From Pseudomonas brassicacearum subsp. neoaurantiaca (lineage in GTDB: Bacteria > Pseudomonadota > Gammaproteobacteria > Pseudomonadales > Pseudomonadaceae), in contig NZ_VDLV01000041.1 in NCBI RefSeq assembly GCF_013608025.1, positions 71,730-135,729 on the forward strand: DNA of 64,000 nucleotides. The letters run 5' to 3'. A program made the position numbers and the translations under genes. Below are positions 42,148 through 50,423 of the stretch, one piece after another. The notes under the pieces were generated by a model. It made no database searches. It was given only the letters and a program-made list of their open reading frames with translations, and was not told the DNA's origin. The first letter of the stretch is position 1. Each line of letters starts with the position of its first letter.

Positions 42148-43752
42148 TTAACCGCCGTATTTACCGAGCAGTTTCAGCGTCACCCCGTTCGTCCAGCCGA
42201 AGCCGTCCTGCAATTCGTACTCACCGCCGCCTCCGCCGCTGCCTTGTCCGGACACGTCGTATTTCTCCACCAGTTTGTCTTCCTTGCGATAGAGATCCTG
42301 GACCTGTTGCAGGAAGCGGCTGCCGATGTCCCGGGCCACGCCAGTTTGGCCGTAGCGCTCCAATCCCTCGACCGCGACCCATTGCAACGGCGCCCAGCCA
42401 TTGGGCTCATCCCACTGTTGGCCGTTAGTGACCTGGGTGGTGGCGATGCCGCCAGGACGCAACAAGCCCTCGCGCACGGCGTCGGCGGTACGGTTGGCCC
42501 GCTCGCTGGACGCCAGGCCGGTATAGAGGGGGAACAATGTCGCGGCGGTGAGCGCCGGGCGCTGGCGGTTCTGCTGCCAATCGTAGTCCACGTAGTAACC
42601 ACCGTCGGCGTTCCACAGGTGCGTCTCGATGGCGCGCTGACGAAGCTCGGCGCGTTGCCCGTAGGCCTTGACGCACGCCACGTTCTCTACGGTTTCACAG
42701 GCCTTGGCGATGGTGCGCTCCAGGTGATACATCAGGCTGTTCAGGTCCACCGGCGCGATGGACGTCGTGCGGATGGTCGCCAGGTCCTTGCCATTCCCCA
42801 GCCAACGGGAACTGAAATCCCAGCCGCTTTCGGCACCGGCACGCAAGTCGCGCCAGACTTCGTCCCTGGGTCGGTCGGCTGCCTGTTCAGCGGTCTTGAC
42901 GTCCTGCAACCACGACTCCTGGCGAGGCGTCGGGCTGGCGTCCCAATAACGGTTGAGCACGCTGCCGTCGGCAAGCTTGACGACATGTCGCCCAGCCTCG
43001 CCCGGCTTGAGGGTCTGCGCCCCTTCCATCCAGTAGGCGTATTCCTTTTGCAGTTGCCCAAGGTAGCGCCCGTAGGCCTGCTCGCCTTCGATGTGCGCCT
43101 GCAACTCCACCATGTAGGCGAAGAATGGCGGCTGCGATCGACTCAGGTAATAGCTGCGATTGCCGTTGGGAATGTGCCCGTAGGTGTCGATCATATAGGC
43201 GAAATTGTCCGTCATCTGGCGGACCTGCGCCCTGTCACCGCTTTGCTCCAGCCCCAGCATGGTGAAATACGAGTCCCAGTAATACATCTCGCGAAAACGT
43301 CCGCCGGGCACCACGTACGGCTGCGGCAAGGGCAGCAGGCTGCTGTACTGCGGGACTTGCGTGTAGGTTCGGCTGAGCACCGGCCAGAGGTTATCGATGT
43401 GCTCGTCGATCGGCGCACCGGGTTTCGGCGTCGGACTTTCCGCCTGGCCGGACTCGGTGAAATTGTCCTTTACGAAGGCCTCGAGATCGAAATCGGCGCT
43501 GGCCCGACGGGCCAGGTAATCCGCGCGGATCTGCGCAGGGTCGCGCCTGGGCAGCGCGTCGACGAAATGCTTCTGGTCGGTAAACAGCTGTTTGCCTTGT
43601 ACCGCTTCAAACAACTCGGGATATGCCTGGTCGGGCGGCACCGGGGTGCGACTTCCCGCGTCCTCGTAGCTCCAGGTCGCGGGTGGTTGGCTTGAACACG
43701 CGGCGCAGAGCAGCGCAGTGAAGGATAGGCTGGCGAGATAAACAGAACGCAT
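42148..43752 (-). CDS. treA: Periplasmic trehalase (GH37)
   Basis: A 534-aa trehalase splitting trehalose into two glucoses. Both GH37 signatures are present: PGGRFREMYYWDSYF and QWDEPNGWAPLQW, plus the Gly-rich GGGGGEY segment near the end. The signal peptide MRSVYLASLSFTALLCAAC is followed by SSQPP; the Cys suggests a lipoprotein but the -3 residue is unusual. The ATG at 43752 has AAGGAG seven bases upstream; the open frame extends 21 codons further without a ribosome site. Confidence 0.95.
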   Translation of the reverse strand: MRSVYLASLSFTALLCAACSSQPPATWSYEDAGSRTPVPPDQAYPELFEAVQGKQLFTDQKHFVDALPRRDPAQIRADYLARRASADFDLEAFVKDNFTESGQAESPTPKPGAPIDEHIDNLWPVLSRTYTQVPQYSSLLPLPQPYVVPGGRFREMYYWDSYFTMLGLEQSGDRAQVRQMTDNFAYMIDTYGHIPNGNRSYYLSRSQPPFFAYMVELQAHIEGEQAYGRYLGQLQKEYAYWMEGAQTLKPGEAGRHVVKLADGSVLNRYWDASPTPRQESWLQDVKTAEQAADRPRDEVWRDLRAGAESGWDFSSRWLGNGKDLATIRTTSIAPVDLNSLMYHLERTIAKACETVENVACVKAYGQRAELRQRAIETHLWNADGGYYVDYDWQQNRQRPALTAATLFPLYTGLASSERANRTADAVREGLLRPGGIATTQVTNGQQWDEPNGWAPLQWVAVEGLERYGQTGVARDIGSRFLQQVQDLYRKEDKLVEKYDVSGQGSGGGGGEYELQDGFGWTNGVTLKLLGKYGG

Positions 43753-43899
43753 CTGAGGCTCCTTGATGTAATCACTTCCTAAAAAAATGACTGACGGGAA
43801 CGAACCTCGGTTCACTCGGATTTCCTTTCCTCACTTCGATGGAACCCCGGTTTCACCCCCGCTCTCTATCGCAGAACCAACAGAGCGGAGGTGTTGATC

Positions 43900-45201
43900 A
43901 TGATTTCCCCGGCAACCGGCATGAGGACGGGCGAGCGCTACGCCGTCGAAAGCGTCGAGCGAGCGCCGCATTTCCCTGGTTTCTTCCTCGATGGAAAATA
44001 TTACCTGGGCCCTGAACTGAACACGGCGGTGGGCTGGCTGGAGGGCGAGAAGTTTCTCTACGACCAGCTCGATCCCGAGGGCGAGCCGGTGTACCCCGAC
44101 CGGGTCGCTGGCACTATCGAGGACCTGACGCTCATCATGGCTGACGGTGTGCGCCTGAAGCTGACACCCATGTGGCCCGAGATCGACCAGCCTGCGGGAG
44201 AACCCGCCTCCAGCCGCGAAACCAAGTCGTATCCCTTGGCCGAAAAACTCGTGGTCATCACTGGCGCTTCCAGCGGGATTGGCCGCGCCACCGCGCAGGC
44301 GTTCGCCCGGCAGCGGGCGCGTCTGGTCCTGGCGGCTCGTGACCGCGCGGCGCTCGACGAGGTCGTCGCAGAATGCCAGGCCCAGGGCGCCGCCGCGCTG
44401 GCGGTGTGCACCGACGTTACCCGCAGCGAGCAGATGCAGGCGCTGGCCGCCGAAGCCGCGACGTTCGGTGACGGTCAGATCGACATCTGGATCAACAATG
44501 CTGGCGTGGGCGCGGTGGGCGATTTCGAGCAAACGCCGCTGGAAGCCCATGAGCAGGTCTTGCAGACCGATTTGCTCGGCTACCTGCGTGGTGCCTATGT
44601 GGCTTGGCCGTATTTCAAGCGGCAAAAACGCGGCATCCTGATCAACACGCTGTCGCTGGGCAGCTGGGTCGCCCAGCCCTATGCCGCGGCCTATTCAGCG
44701 AGCAAGTACGGGCTGCGCGGTTTGTCTGAAGCCTTGCGCGGTGAACTCGGGGAATACCGGGACATCCACGTCTGCGACATCTATCCAGCCGTCATCGATA
44801 CGCCGGGCTTTCGCGACGGCGCGAACTTCACCGGCCACGCGCTCAAGCCACCGCCACCGGTCTACGACCCGCATCGCGTCGCCGAAGCAATGGTGAGTTG
44901 TGCCCTTAACCCCAAGCCCACCATCACCGTCGGCAGTGCGGCGGTGCTGGCGAGAGCGGCACACTTTCTGCTGCCGGGTTTCCCGCAACTCTCCGGCTGG
45001 CTGACACGCCGGGGCCTGAACCGCAGCCCGGCATCGGACGCGTCCTCAGGCAACCTGTTCGCCCCACCCAGCGGCCAGCGACGTGTCGAAGGCGGTTGGC
45101 GCAAGCCTGCGCGGCGATCCGCACCCTTGCTGGTGGCGGGCGCCGCGCTGTTGCTGGGCGGGTGCCTGGTGGCGTTGGGTCGCGAACGAAGTCGAGGCTG
45201 A
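43900..45201 (+). CDS. Short-chain dehydrogenase with N-terminal extension and C-terminal membrane helix
   Basis: A 433-aa protein. Residues about 1-105 form an extra module (RYAVESVERAPHFPGFFLDG, then VGWLEGEKFLYDQLDPEGEP) I do not recognise. The SDR domain follows: cofactor loop TGASSGIG (121-128), NNAG within INNAGVGAVGD, and the catalytic SxxxxxxxYxxxK region ending AAYSASKYGLRGL. A basic segment and a membrane helix (LLVAGAALLLGGCLVAL) end the protein, so it is probably anchored by its C-terminus. GGAGG precedes the ATG at 43900. Substrate unknown. Confidence 0.88.
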   Translation: MISPATGMRTGERYAVESVERAPHFPGFFLDGKYYLGPELNTAVGWLEGEKFLYDQLDPEGEPVYPDRVAGTIEDLTLIMADGVRLKLTPMWPEIDQPAGEPASSRETKSYPLAEKLVVITGASSGIGRATAQAFARQRARLVLAARDRAALDEVVAECQAQGAAALAVCTDVTRSEQMQALAAEAATFGDGQIDIWINNAGVGAVGDFEQTPLEAHEQVLQTDLLGYLRGAYVAWPYFKRQKRGILINTLSLGSWVAQPYAAAYSASKYGLRGLSEALRGELGEYRDIHVCDIYPAVIDTPGFRDGANFTGHALKPPPPVYDPHRVAEAMVSCALNPKPTITVGSAAVLARAAHFLLPGFPQLSGWLTRRGLNRSPASDASSGNLFAPPSGQRRVEGGWRKPARRSAPLLVAGAALLLGGCLVALGRERSRG

Positions 45202-45220
45202 ATCAGCCCTTGGCAGTGGG

Positions 45221-47221
45221 TTAGTCCAATCCCGAACGGAACGCTTCGACCTTGAGCCCGAATCGGCTCATCTTGTTGTACAAACCGCCACGGGACACGT
45301 TCAACTGTCGGGCGGCCAAGCGGATATTGCCTCGCGTGTCCTTGAGGGCCGCGATGATCGCATTCATTTCATGGGTGCCAAGATCCACGGCCGCTCGGGA
45401 CTCGGGGACGAATTGGCGAGCCGACGGCCGCGCGCCCTGCCTGATTTCCAACGCAAGATCGTTCGCCTGGATCAGCTCGGTGGCGGCCAGGTTGGTCGCG
45501 CGCTCGATGACGTTCTCCAGCTCGCGGACATTGCCAGGCCAGTGGTAGGCGCCCAAGAGTTCCAGCGCCTCGGGGGACAGGTCGCGCATGGGTTTTCGCA
45601 GCGACCGGGCGCAACGTGCAAGAAAATGTCGCGCCAGCATCGGCACATCTTCAAGACGCATCCGCAGCGGCGGCACCGTCAGGCCCAGCACGTTGAGTCG
45701 ATAATAAAGGTCCTCGCGAAAAGCCCCTTCGGCCACCGCTTGGCTCAGGTTGCGATGGGTCGCGGCGATGATACGAACATTGACCCGCAACGATTTTTTC
45801 GCCCCGACGCGGGTGACTTCGCCTTCTTGCAGGACGCGCAGCAAGCTGACTTGCGCATCGAAGGACATGTCGCCGATTTCGTCGAGGAAAATCGTCCCGC
45901 CATCGGCCAACTCGAACTTGCCCGCCGAGCCGCCCCGCGCCGATCCGGTGAACGCGCCTTCGACGTGGCCGAACAGTTCGCTCTGCACCAGGTCGCGGGG
46001 AATGGCCCCGCAATTCACTGCGACGAAAGGCCCACCGCGACGCTCGCTGGCATTGTGGATGGCTTGGGCGAACAATTCCTTGCCGGTGCCGCTCTCGCCG
46101 AGGATCAGCGTGGTCGAGTCGCTGCGGCTGGCAATTCGGCCCAGGTGCAAGGCGTCCTGGATGGCGCGTGAATGGCCCTGGATGGTTTCGAAGGTGTAGC
46201 TGGCCTGGGTGCCGATGATGCGCCGGGTGATTTCGCGGATGCGCCGGTTCTCGCGCAACGAAACAATGCGACCGCCCTGCTCCAAGGGACAGACCGACAC
46301 CAGGCAGGCCAGGTGACTGCGATCGTGCAGCTCGAACGTGCAATCCAGGTCCCGCACACCTTCCCCGGTACTGCGCAGGATTTCACCGCTCAGCTCGGTC
46401 TGCCCCAGGCTCTGGAACGGCTTGCCCAGCCAGGCACGATCCACACGAAACAACTGCCGTGCGTACTGGTTGAGAGCCTTGATGTCGCCATTTTCGTCCA
46501 GCACCACCAGGCCTTCATTGAGCACTTCCAGGACCGTTTGTTGTTCCTCCAGCAACGCCTGCAACGCCATTTGCCGGGAGACGGCTTCGGCCGCGGCCTG
46601 GACGGTGCCCAAGGTGTGGAAGTGAAACCAGCCGGGCTCGGCGGTCAAGGTCAACATCGCCAACGTCCGCCCGTGTGAATCGCGGATGGGCGCCGCGGCG
46701 CAATGCATATGCCGCTGGCGCAGGCCGACGCCGTAGTTCTCACCTGCCAGCACATACACCAGACGGTCTTCCACCAGCGCCAGCCCGGTGCAGTTGGTGC
46801 CCTGTACCGATTCCAGCAATCGACTGCCGATGGGCGTGAGGTCCAGGCCGCAGAAGTACAAGGTGGTGCCTTCGGCATCGGTCAGGTTGATATGCCCGTT
46901 GGGGTTGTAGGCAAGCAAGCCGCGCATGACCTGCGCCGCCGCGGCAATCAACAGACGATTCGCCGTCAACGTCGCGGTCAACTCGTCGGGCGTGACGAAA
47001 CGGTAATCGCCGTCTTCCGGATCGAGGCAGGCATCGACACTGCGCCGCCAGGAGTTCCAGATCACCTGCCTGACACCCGCAGGACGTTCGGTGACGCCCT
47101 TCAAACAGGCGCGCCAGGCCTCATCCAGCGCCGGGCTTGATCCGCCATTCAACGACGCGGGGCCTAGGGAAGTCAGGTAGTCACGGTCTTCGACGTTCAA
47201 GGCCATCGGCTGGGCATTCAT
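45221..47221 (-). CDS. Sigma-54-dependent activator (AcoR-like enhancer-binding protein)
   Basis: A 666-aa activator. N-terminal sensory part: GAF-like (about 70-210) and PAS-like (about 225-310, VLDENGDIKALNQYARQLFR). The AAA+ domain has Walker A GESGTGKE, a GAFTGS loop in place of the usual GAFTGA, Walker B GGTIFLDEIGDM and the arginine-finger block FREDLYYRLNV. A Fis-type helix-turn-helix ends it (NIRLAARQLNVSRGGLYNKM). The start at 47221 is preferred because an earlier ATG (47239) lies only seven bases from the palindrome. It is divergent from genes headed by a sigma-54 promoter, which it should activate. Confidence 0.9.
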   Translation of the reverse strand: MNAQPMALNVEDRDYLTSLGPASLNGGSSPALDEAWRACLKGVTERPAGVRQVIWNSWRRSVDACLDPEDGDYRFVTPDELTATLTANRLLIAAAAQVMRGLLAYNPNGHINLTDAEGTTLYFCGLDLTPIGSRLLESVQGTNCTGLALVEDRLVYVLAGENYGVGLRQRHMHCAAAPIRDSHGRTLAMLTLTAEPGWFHFHTLGTVQAAAEAVSRQMALQALLEEQQTVLEVLNEGLVVLDENGDIKALNQYARQLFRVDRAWLGKPFQSLGQTELSGEILRSTGEGVRDLDCTFELHDRSHLACLVSVCPLEQGGRIVSLRENRRIREITRRIIGTQASYTFETIQGHSRAIQDALHLGRIASRSDSTTLILGESGTGKELFAQAIHNASERRGGPFVAVNCGAIPRDLVQSELFGHVEGAFTGSARGGSAGKFELADGGTIFLDEIGDMSFDAQVSLLRVLQEGEVTRVGAKKSLRVNVRIIAATHRNLSQAVAEGAFREDLYYRLNVLGLTVPPLRMRLEDVPMLARHFLARCARSLRKPMRDLSPEALELLGAYHWPGNVRELENVIERATNLAATELIQANDLALEIRQGARPSARQFVPESRAAVDLGTHEMNAIIAALKDTRGNIRLAARQLNVSRGGLYNKMSRFGLKVEAFRSGLD

Positions 47222-47245
47222 GGTGGGCTCTATGTCCATGTTTTC

Positions 47246-47267
47246 GACATGTCAGTATAGACATGTC
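47246..47267. promoter_or_regulatory. Paired GACATGTC palindromes, probable upstream activating sequence
   Basis: Two perfect GACATGTC palindromes, 14 bp centre to centre (47246-47253 and 47260-47267). They lie about 65-85 bp upstream of the -24 element, the usual distance for enhancer-binding protein sites, and just upstream of the regulator's own start, so they may also serve autoregulation. Confidence 0.65.
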
Positions 47268-47332
47268 ATTGAAATGAACATTTACAAACACAAACAACCA
47301 GTAAAAGCCTTGTATTTCAGTAGGTTAGTTGT

Positions 47333-47348
47333 TGGCACAACGCTTGCT
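47333..47348 (+). promoter_or_regulatory. Sigma-54 (-24/-12) promoter
   Basis: TGGCAC-AACGC-TTGCT is a full match to the sigma-54 consensus TGGCAC-N5-TTGCW, about 53 bp before the dehydrogenase ATG. Confidence 0.9.
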
Positions 47349-47400
47349 CCCGATGAGATATCGACAACGAGTCGCGAACAACAATAAAAGGGAGTCATTC

Positions 47401-48423
47401 ATGAGTACGTCAAACACCCTCCGCCTGGGTCTTATCGGTGCCGGTCGCATGGGCAGCTTTCACGGCCTGACCGCCGCTCGCCACATCCCCGGCGCATGCC
47501 TTGCCGCCATTGCCGACCCGACGCCGGGCCAGGCCGCACGCCTGGCGACGGAACTGGGCGTGGAAAAGATCTATACCGATCCAAAACAGTTGCTGGACGA
47601 CCCGGACATCGACGCCGTGCTGATCGCCGCGCCAGCCCGCAGCCACGCCGAACTGGTGATCAGCGCAGCGCTGGCGGGCAAGAGCGTGTTCTGCGAAAAA
47701 CCCATGGCCATTACCCTGGACGAGGCGGATCGCGCCATTGCCGCCGCTGCCGATGCGAGGGTGACGTTGCAAGTGGGCTTCAATCGGCGCTTCGCCAAGA
47801 GCTTCCGCACGGCGCACCTGGACGTGGTCGCCGGTCGGATCGGCACGCCGCAATTGCTACGCTCGCTGACCCGCGATCCGGCGCTGAACAATCCCGCCGC
47901 CTCGCCGCAATGGGTGATTTTCCTGGAGACGCTGATCCACGATTTCGACACCTTGCGCTATCTCAATCCGGGTGCCGAAGCGGTCGAAGTGTTCGTCATG
48001 GCCGACGCGTTGATAGCGCCGGATTTCAAACACAAAGGATTCCTAGACACGGCAGTGGTCACGATCCGGTTCGACAACGGCGCCATCGCCACGGCCGAGG
48101 CGAACTTCCAGGCCGTGTACGGCTACGACGTGCGTGGCGAAGTGTTCGGCAGTGCCGGCATGTTGACCATGGGCAACGTCAACGATTCCGATTTGCTGCG
48201 CTACCTGGCCATTGGCGTCCAGGCCGATACCCAGCGCATGGACACCGATTTGCTGCGTGACGCCTACGTGGCCGAGCTCAATCACTTCGTCAGTTGCGTG
48301 CGCAGCGGCGAAAAACCCCTCGCCAGCGGTGAAGACGCCCGGGCCGCGTTGGCGATTGCCCGCGCCTGCATCGAATCGTTCCAGCAAGGCAAAGCGGTGC
48401 GTGTGCAAGGAGCGCTTTCATGA
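47401..48423 (+). CDS. Gfo/Idh/MocA-family dehydrogenase (inositol 2-dehydrogenase-like)
   Basis: A 340-aa NAD(P)-dependent oxidoreductase. Rossmann start LRLGLIGAGRMGSFH; the conserved EKP motif in SVFCEKPMAITLDEAD; GFNRRFAKSF; and the family His/Asp block LIHDFDTLRYL. It resembles IolG and related sugar or cyclitol dehydrogenases. GGGAG precedes the ATG. First gene of the sigma-54-driven operon; it overlaps the next gene by four bases (ATGA). Confidence 0.9.
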   Translation: MSTSNTLRLGLIGAGRMGSFHGLTAARHIPGACLAAIADPTPGQAARLATELGVEKIYTDPKQLLDDPDIDAVLIAAPARSHAELVISAALAGKSVFCEKPMAITLDEADRAIAAAADARVTLQVGFNRRFAKSFRTAHLDVVAGRIGTPQLLRSLTRDPALNNPAASPQWVIFLETLIHDFDTLRYLNPGAEAVEVFVMADALIAPDFKHKGFLDTAVVTIRFDNGAIATAEANFQAVYGYDVRGEVFGSAGMLTMGNVNDSDLLRYLAIGVQADTQRMDTDLLRDAYVAELNHFVSCVRSGEKPLASGEDARAALAIARACIESFQQGKAVRVQGALS

Positions 48424-49211
48424 GTTTCATACCGTTCAAGCTGGCGGTCAGCGCCGAGATGGTGTTCCTCGACCTGCCCTTTGTCGAACGCGTCAAACGC
48501 ATCCACGCGCTGGGCTTCAGCGTCGAGATCTGGAACTGGACGACCAAGGACATCCAGGCCCTCGCCGCCACTGGCGCTGATTTTACGTCCATGACCGGCT
48601 ACATCGCGGGCAACCTGACCGACCCCGAGGATATCCAGCGACTGCTCGACAGCGCCCGGGAATCCTTGGCGGTCGCGGCGCAATTGGGTTGCCCAGGCCT
48701 GAACCTGCACGGCACAGGCCTGGGTGACCAGGGATTGCCAGTCAAGCCCGTAGCCCTGGCCACCGGCCGCATGTGGTTGAGCGCCTGCAAGACCCTGGAG
48801 AAAATCGCCCGTATCGGGGAAGACGCCGGCCGGGTGTTCCTGCTGGAAAACCTCAACACTGAAGTCGATCACCCGGGTACGCCGTTCGCCCGCGCCGACG
48901 ACACGTTGGCGCTGATCGAGGCCGTGGGCAGCCCGCATCTGAAAATGAACCTGGACCTTTATCACGCGCAGATCGGCGAAGGAAACCTGATCGAGCTGAT
49001 CCAGCGCGCCGGCGACGCCATCGGTGAAATCCAGGTAGCCGATGTGCCCGGCCGCATGGAGCCAGGCACCGGCGAAATTCATTACCCCGCCATTGCCAGG
49101 GCTTTGTCCGGCATGGGATACAACGGTGTGGTCGGCCTCGAAGGCTGGGCCAGCGGTGACAGTGAACGGGCGCTCGAACGCTTCAGGCAAGCCTTCACGC
49201 TGCGTGGGTGA
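48420..49211 (+). CDS. Sugar isomerase/epimerase-like TIM barrel (hydroxypyruvate isomerase type)
   Basis: A 263-aa AP-endonuclease-2-fold protein. Metal-ligand blocks: VFLLENLNTEVDHPG (Glu), LKMNLDLYHAQIGEGNL (Asp/His), EIQVADVPGRMEPGTGEI (His replaced in part) and VGLEGWASGD. This is the hydroxypyruvate isomerase (Hyi)-like branch. With the preceding dehydrogenase it suggests breakdown of a sugar or cyclitol. The exact reaction is not known. Confidence 0.85.
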   Translation: MSFIPFKLAVSAEMVFLDLPFVERVKRIHALGFSVEIWNWTTKDIQALAATGADFTSMTGYIAGNLTDPEDIQRLLDSARESLAVAAQLGCPGLNLHGTGLGDQGLPVKPVALATGRMWLSACKTLEKIARIGEDAGRVFLLENLNTEVDHPGTPFARADDTLALIEAVGSPHLKMNLDLYHAQIGEGNLIELIQRAGDAIGEIQVADVPGRMEPGTGEIHYPAIARALSGMGYNGVVGLEGWASGDSERALERFRQAFTLRG

Positions 49212-49270
49212 GCCCCATGCAGAAGAATTCTTGATGACGTGCACTCCATAACAACAAAAGGAAAACCATC

Positions 49271-50197
49271 ATGCGTCGTTGCTCACTGCTGTTCGCCACG
49301 CTGCTCCTGCTCTTCTGCCAATGGGCCACCGCCGACTATCGCATCGGCGTCAGCATCGCCAGGGTCGACGATAACTTCATGACCTATGTGCGTAACGGTC
49401 TGGACGAGGCCGCCAAGAAGGACGGCGTGCAGATCCAGTTCGAGGACGCCCAGGGCGATGTGGTCCGCCAGCTCAACCAGGTCCAGGGCTTCATCAACCA
49501 GAAAGTCGATGCGGTCATCGTCCTGCCGGTGGACACCTCCGCCACGGCCAATATCACCCGCGCCGCGGTGGAGGCAAAGACACCGCTGGTCTACGTCAAC
49601 CGTCACCCGGACGAACGTACGCTGCCCAAAGGCGTGGTCACGGTGGCGTCCAATGACATCGAGGCCGGCCAATTGCAGATGCGTTATCTCGCCGAAAAAC
49701 TGGGTGGCAAGGGCAACCTCGCGATCATCATGGGCGACCTTGCGCAAAACGCCACCCACGACCGTACCGAAGGGGTCAAGCAGGTGCTCAAGGACTTTCC
49801 CGACATCAAGGTGGTCGAGCAACAGAGTGCCGAGTGGCAGCGCAACAAGGGCATGGACCTGACCAGCAACTGGCTGCTGGCCGGCAGCCGCTTCGATGCC
49901 ATCGTCGCCAACAATGACGAGATGGCCATCGGTGCGGCCATGGCCTTGCAACAGTCCGGCAAGGCCAAAGGCGAGGTTGCGATTGTTGGCATCGACGGTT
50001 TGCCGGACGGCCTGGCGGCGATCAAGCGCGGGATGCTGGTCGCCTCGGTGTTCCAGGACCCCAAGGCCCAGGCCACCAGCGCGATGCAGGCCGCCCTCAA
50101 GATGATCAAGGGCGAGCCGGTCGAGGCCGAGGTATGGGTGCCGTTCCAGTTGATCAAGCCTGAACAACTGGCGGTGTTCGAGCAGCGTTACAAATAG
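49271..50197 (+). CDS. Periplasmic sugar-binding protein (ribose/inositol type)
   Basis: A 308-aa solute-binding protein with a signal peptide (MRRCSLLFATLLLLFCQWATA-D) and AAAAGGA before the ATG. The Peripla_BP_4 body has RIGVSIARVDDNFMTYVRNG, INQKVDAVIVLPVDTSATAN, NDEMAIGAAMAL and VGIDGLPDGLAAI. No ATPase or permease gene accompanies it here, so it must use a transporter encoded elsewhere or act as a sensor partner. Confidence 0.9.
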   Translation: MRRCSLLFATLLLLFCQWATADYRIGVSIARVDDNFMTYVRNGLDEAAKKDGVQIQFEDAQGDVVRQLNQVQGFINQKVDAVIVLPVDTSATANITRAAVEAKTPLVYVNRHPDERTLPKGVVTVASNDIEAGQLQMRYLAEKLGGKGNLAIIMGDLAQNATHDRTEGVKQVLKDFPDIKVVEQQSAEWQRNKGMDLTSNWLLAGSRFDAIVANNDEMAIGAAMALQQSGKAKGEVAIVGIDGLPDGLAAIKRGMLVASVFQDPKAQATSAMQAALKMIKGEPVEAEVWVPFQLIKPEQLAVFEQRYK

Positions 50198-50220
50198 ACG
50201 CGGGGCCTTGCTGCAGAATG

Positions 50221-50279
50221 CCCATCCGTTCGATGGGCTAACCTGACTCGGTTGACGCCGACAAGCGGCGACCGAGTCA
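50221..50279. terminator. Two tandem hairpins after the sugar-binding protein gene
   Basis: Stem one is CCCATC/GATGGG (50221-50237). Stem two pairs TGACTCGGT with ACCGAGTCA and, inside, GCCG with CGGC (50244-50279). Neither is followed by a T run. They probably end the sigma-54 operon or stabilise its 3' end. Confidence 0.5.
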
Positions 50280-50423
50280 TTCAAGATGGTCCCTTCGCGC
50301 CCCCGTCCGATTTTCTCCACCCCATCGCTCTCCGAGACCACTTTCTGTCTTGACGCATCAGATGACGACCGTCATATTACGATCATCATAAGCCAGACAA
50401 AAACCGGCCAAGAGGGTTGATCC

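Noticed and set aside
42085..43695. 536-codon plus-strand open frame
   Set aside because: Antisense to treA, which has both GH37 signatures.
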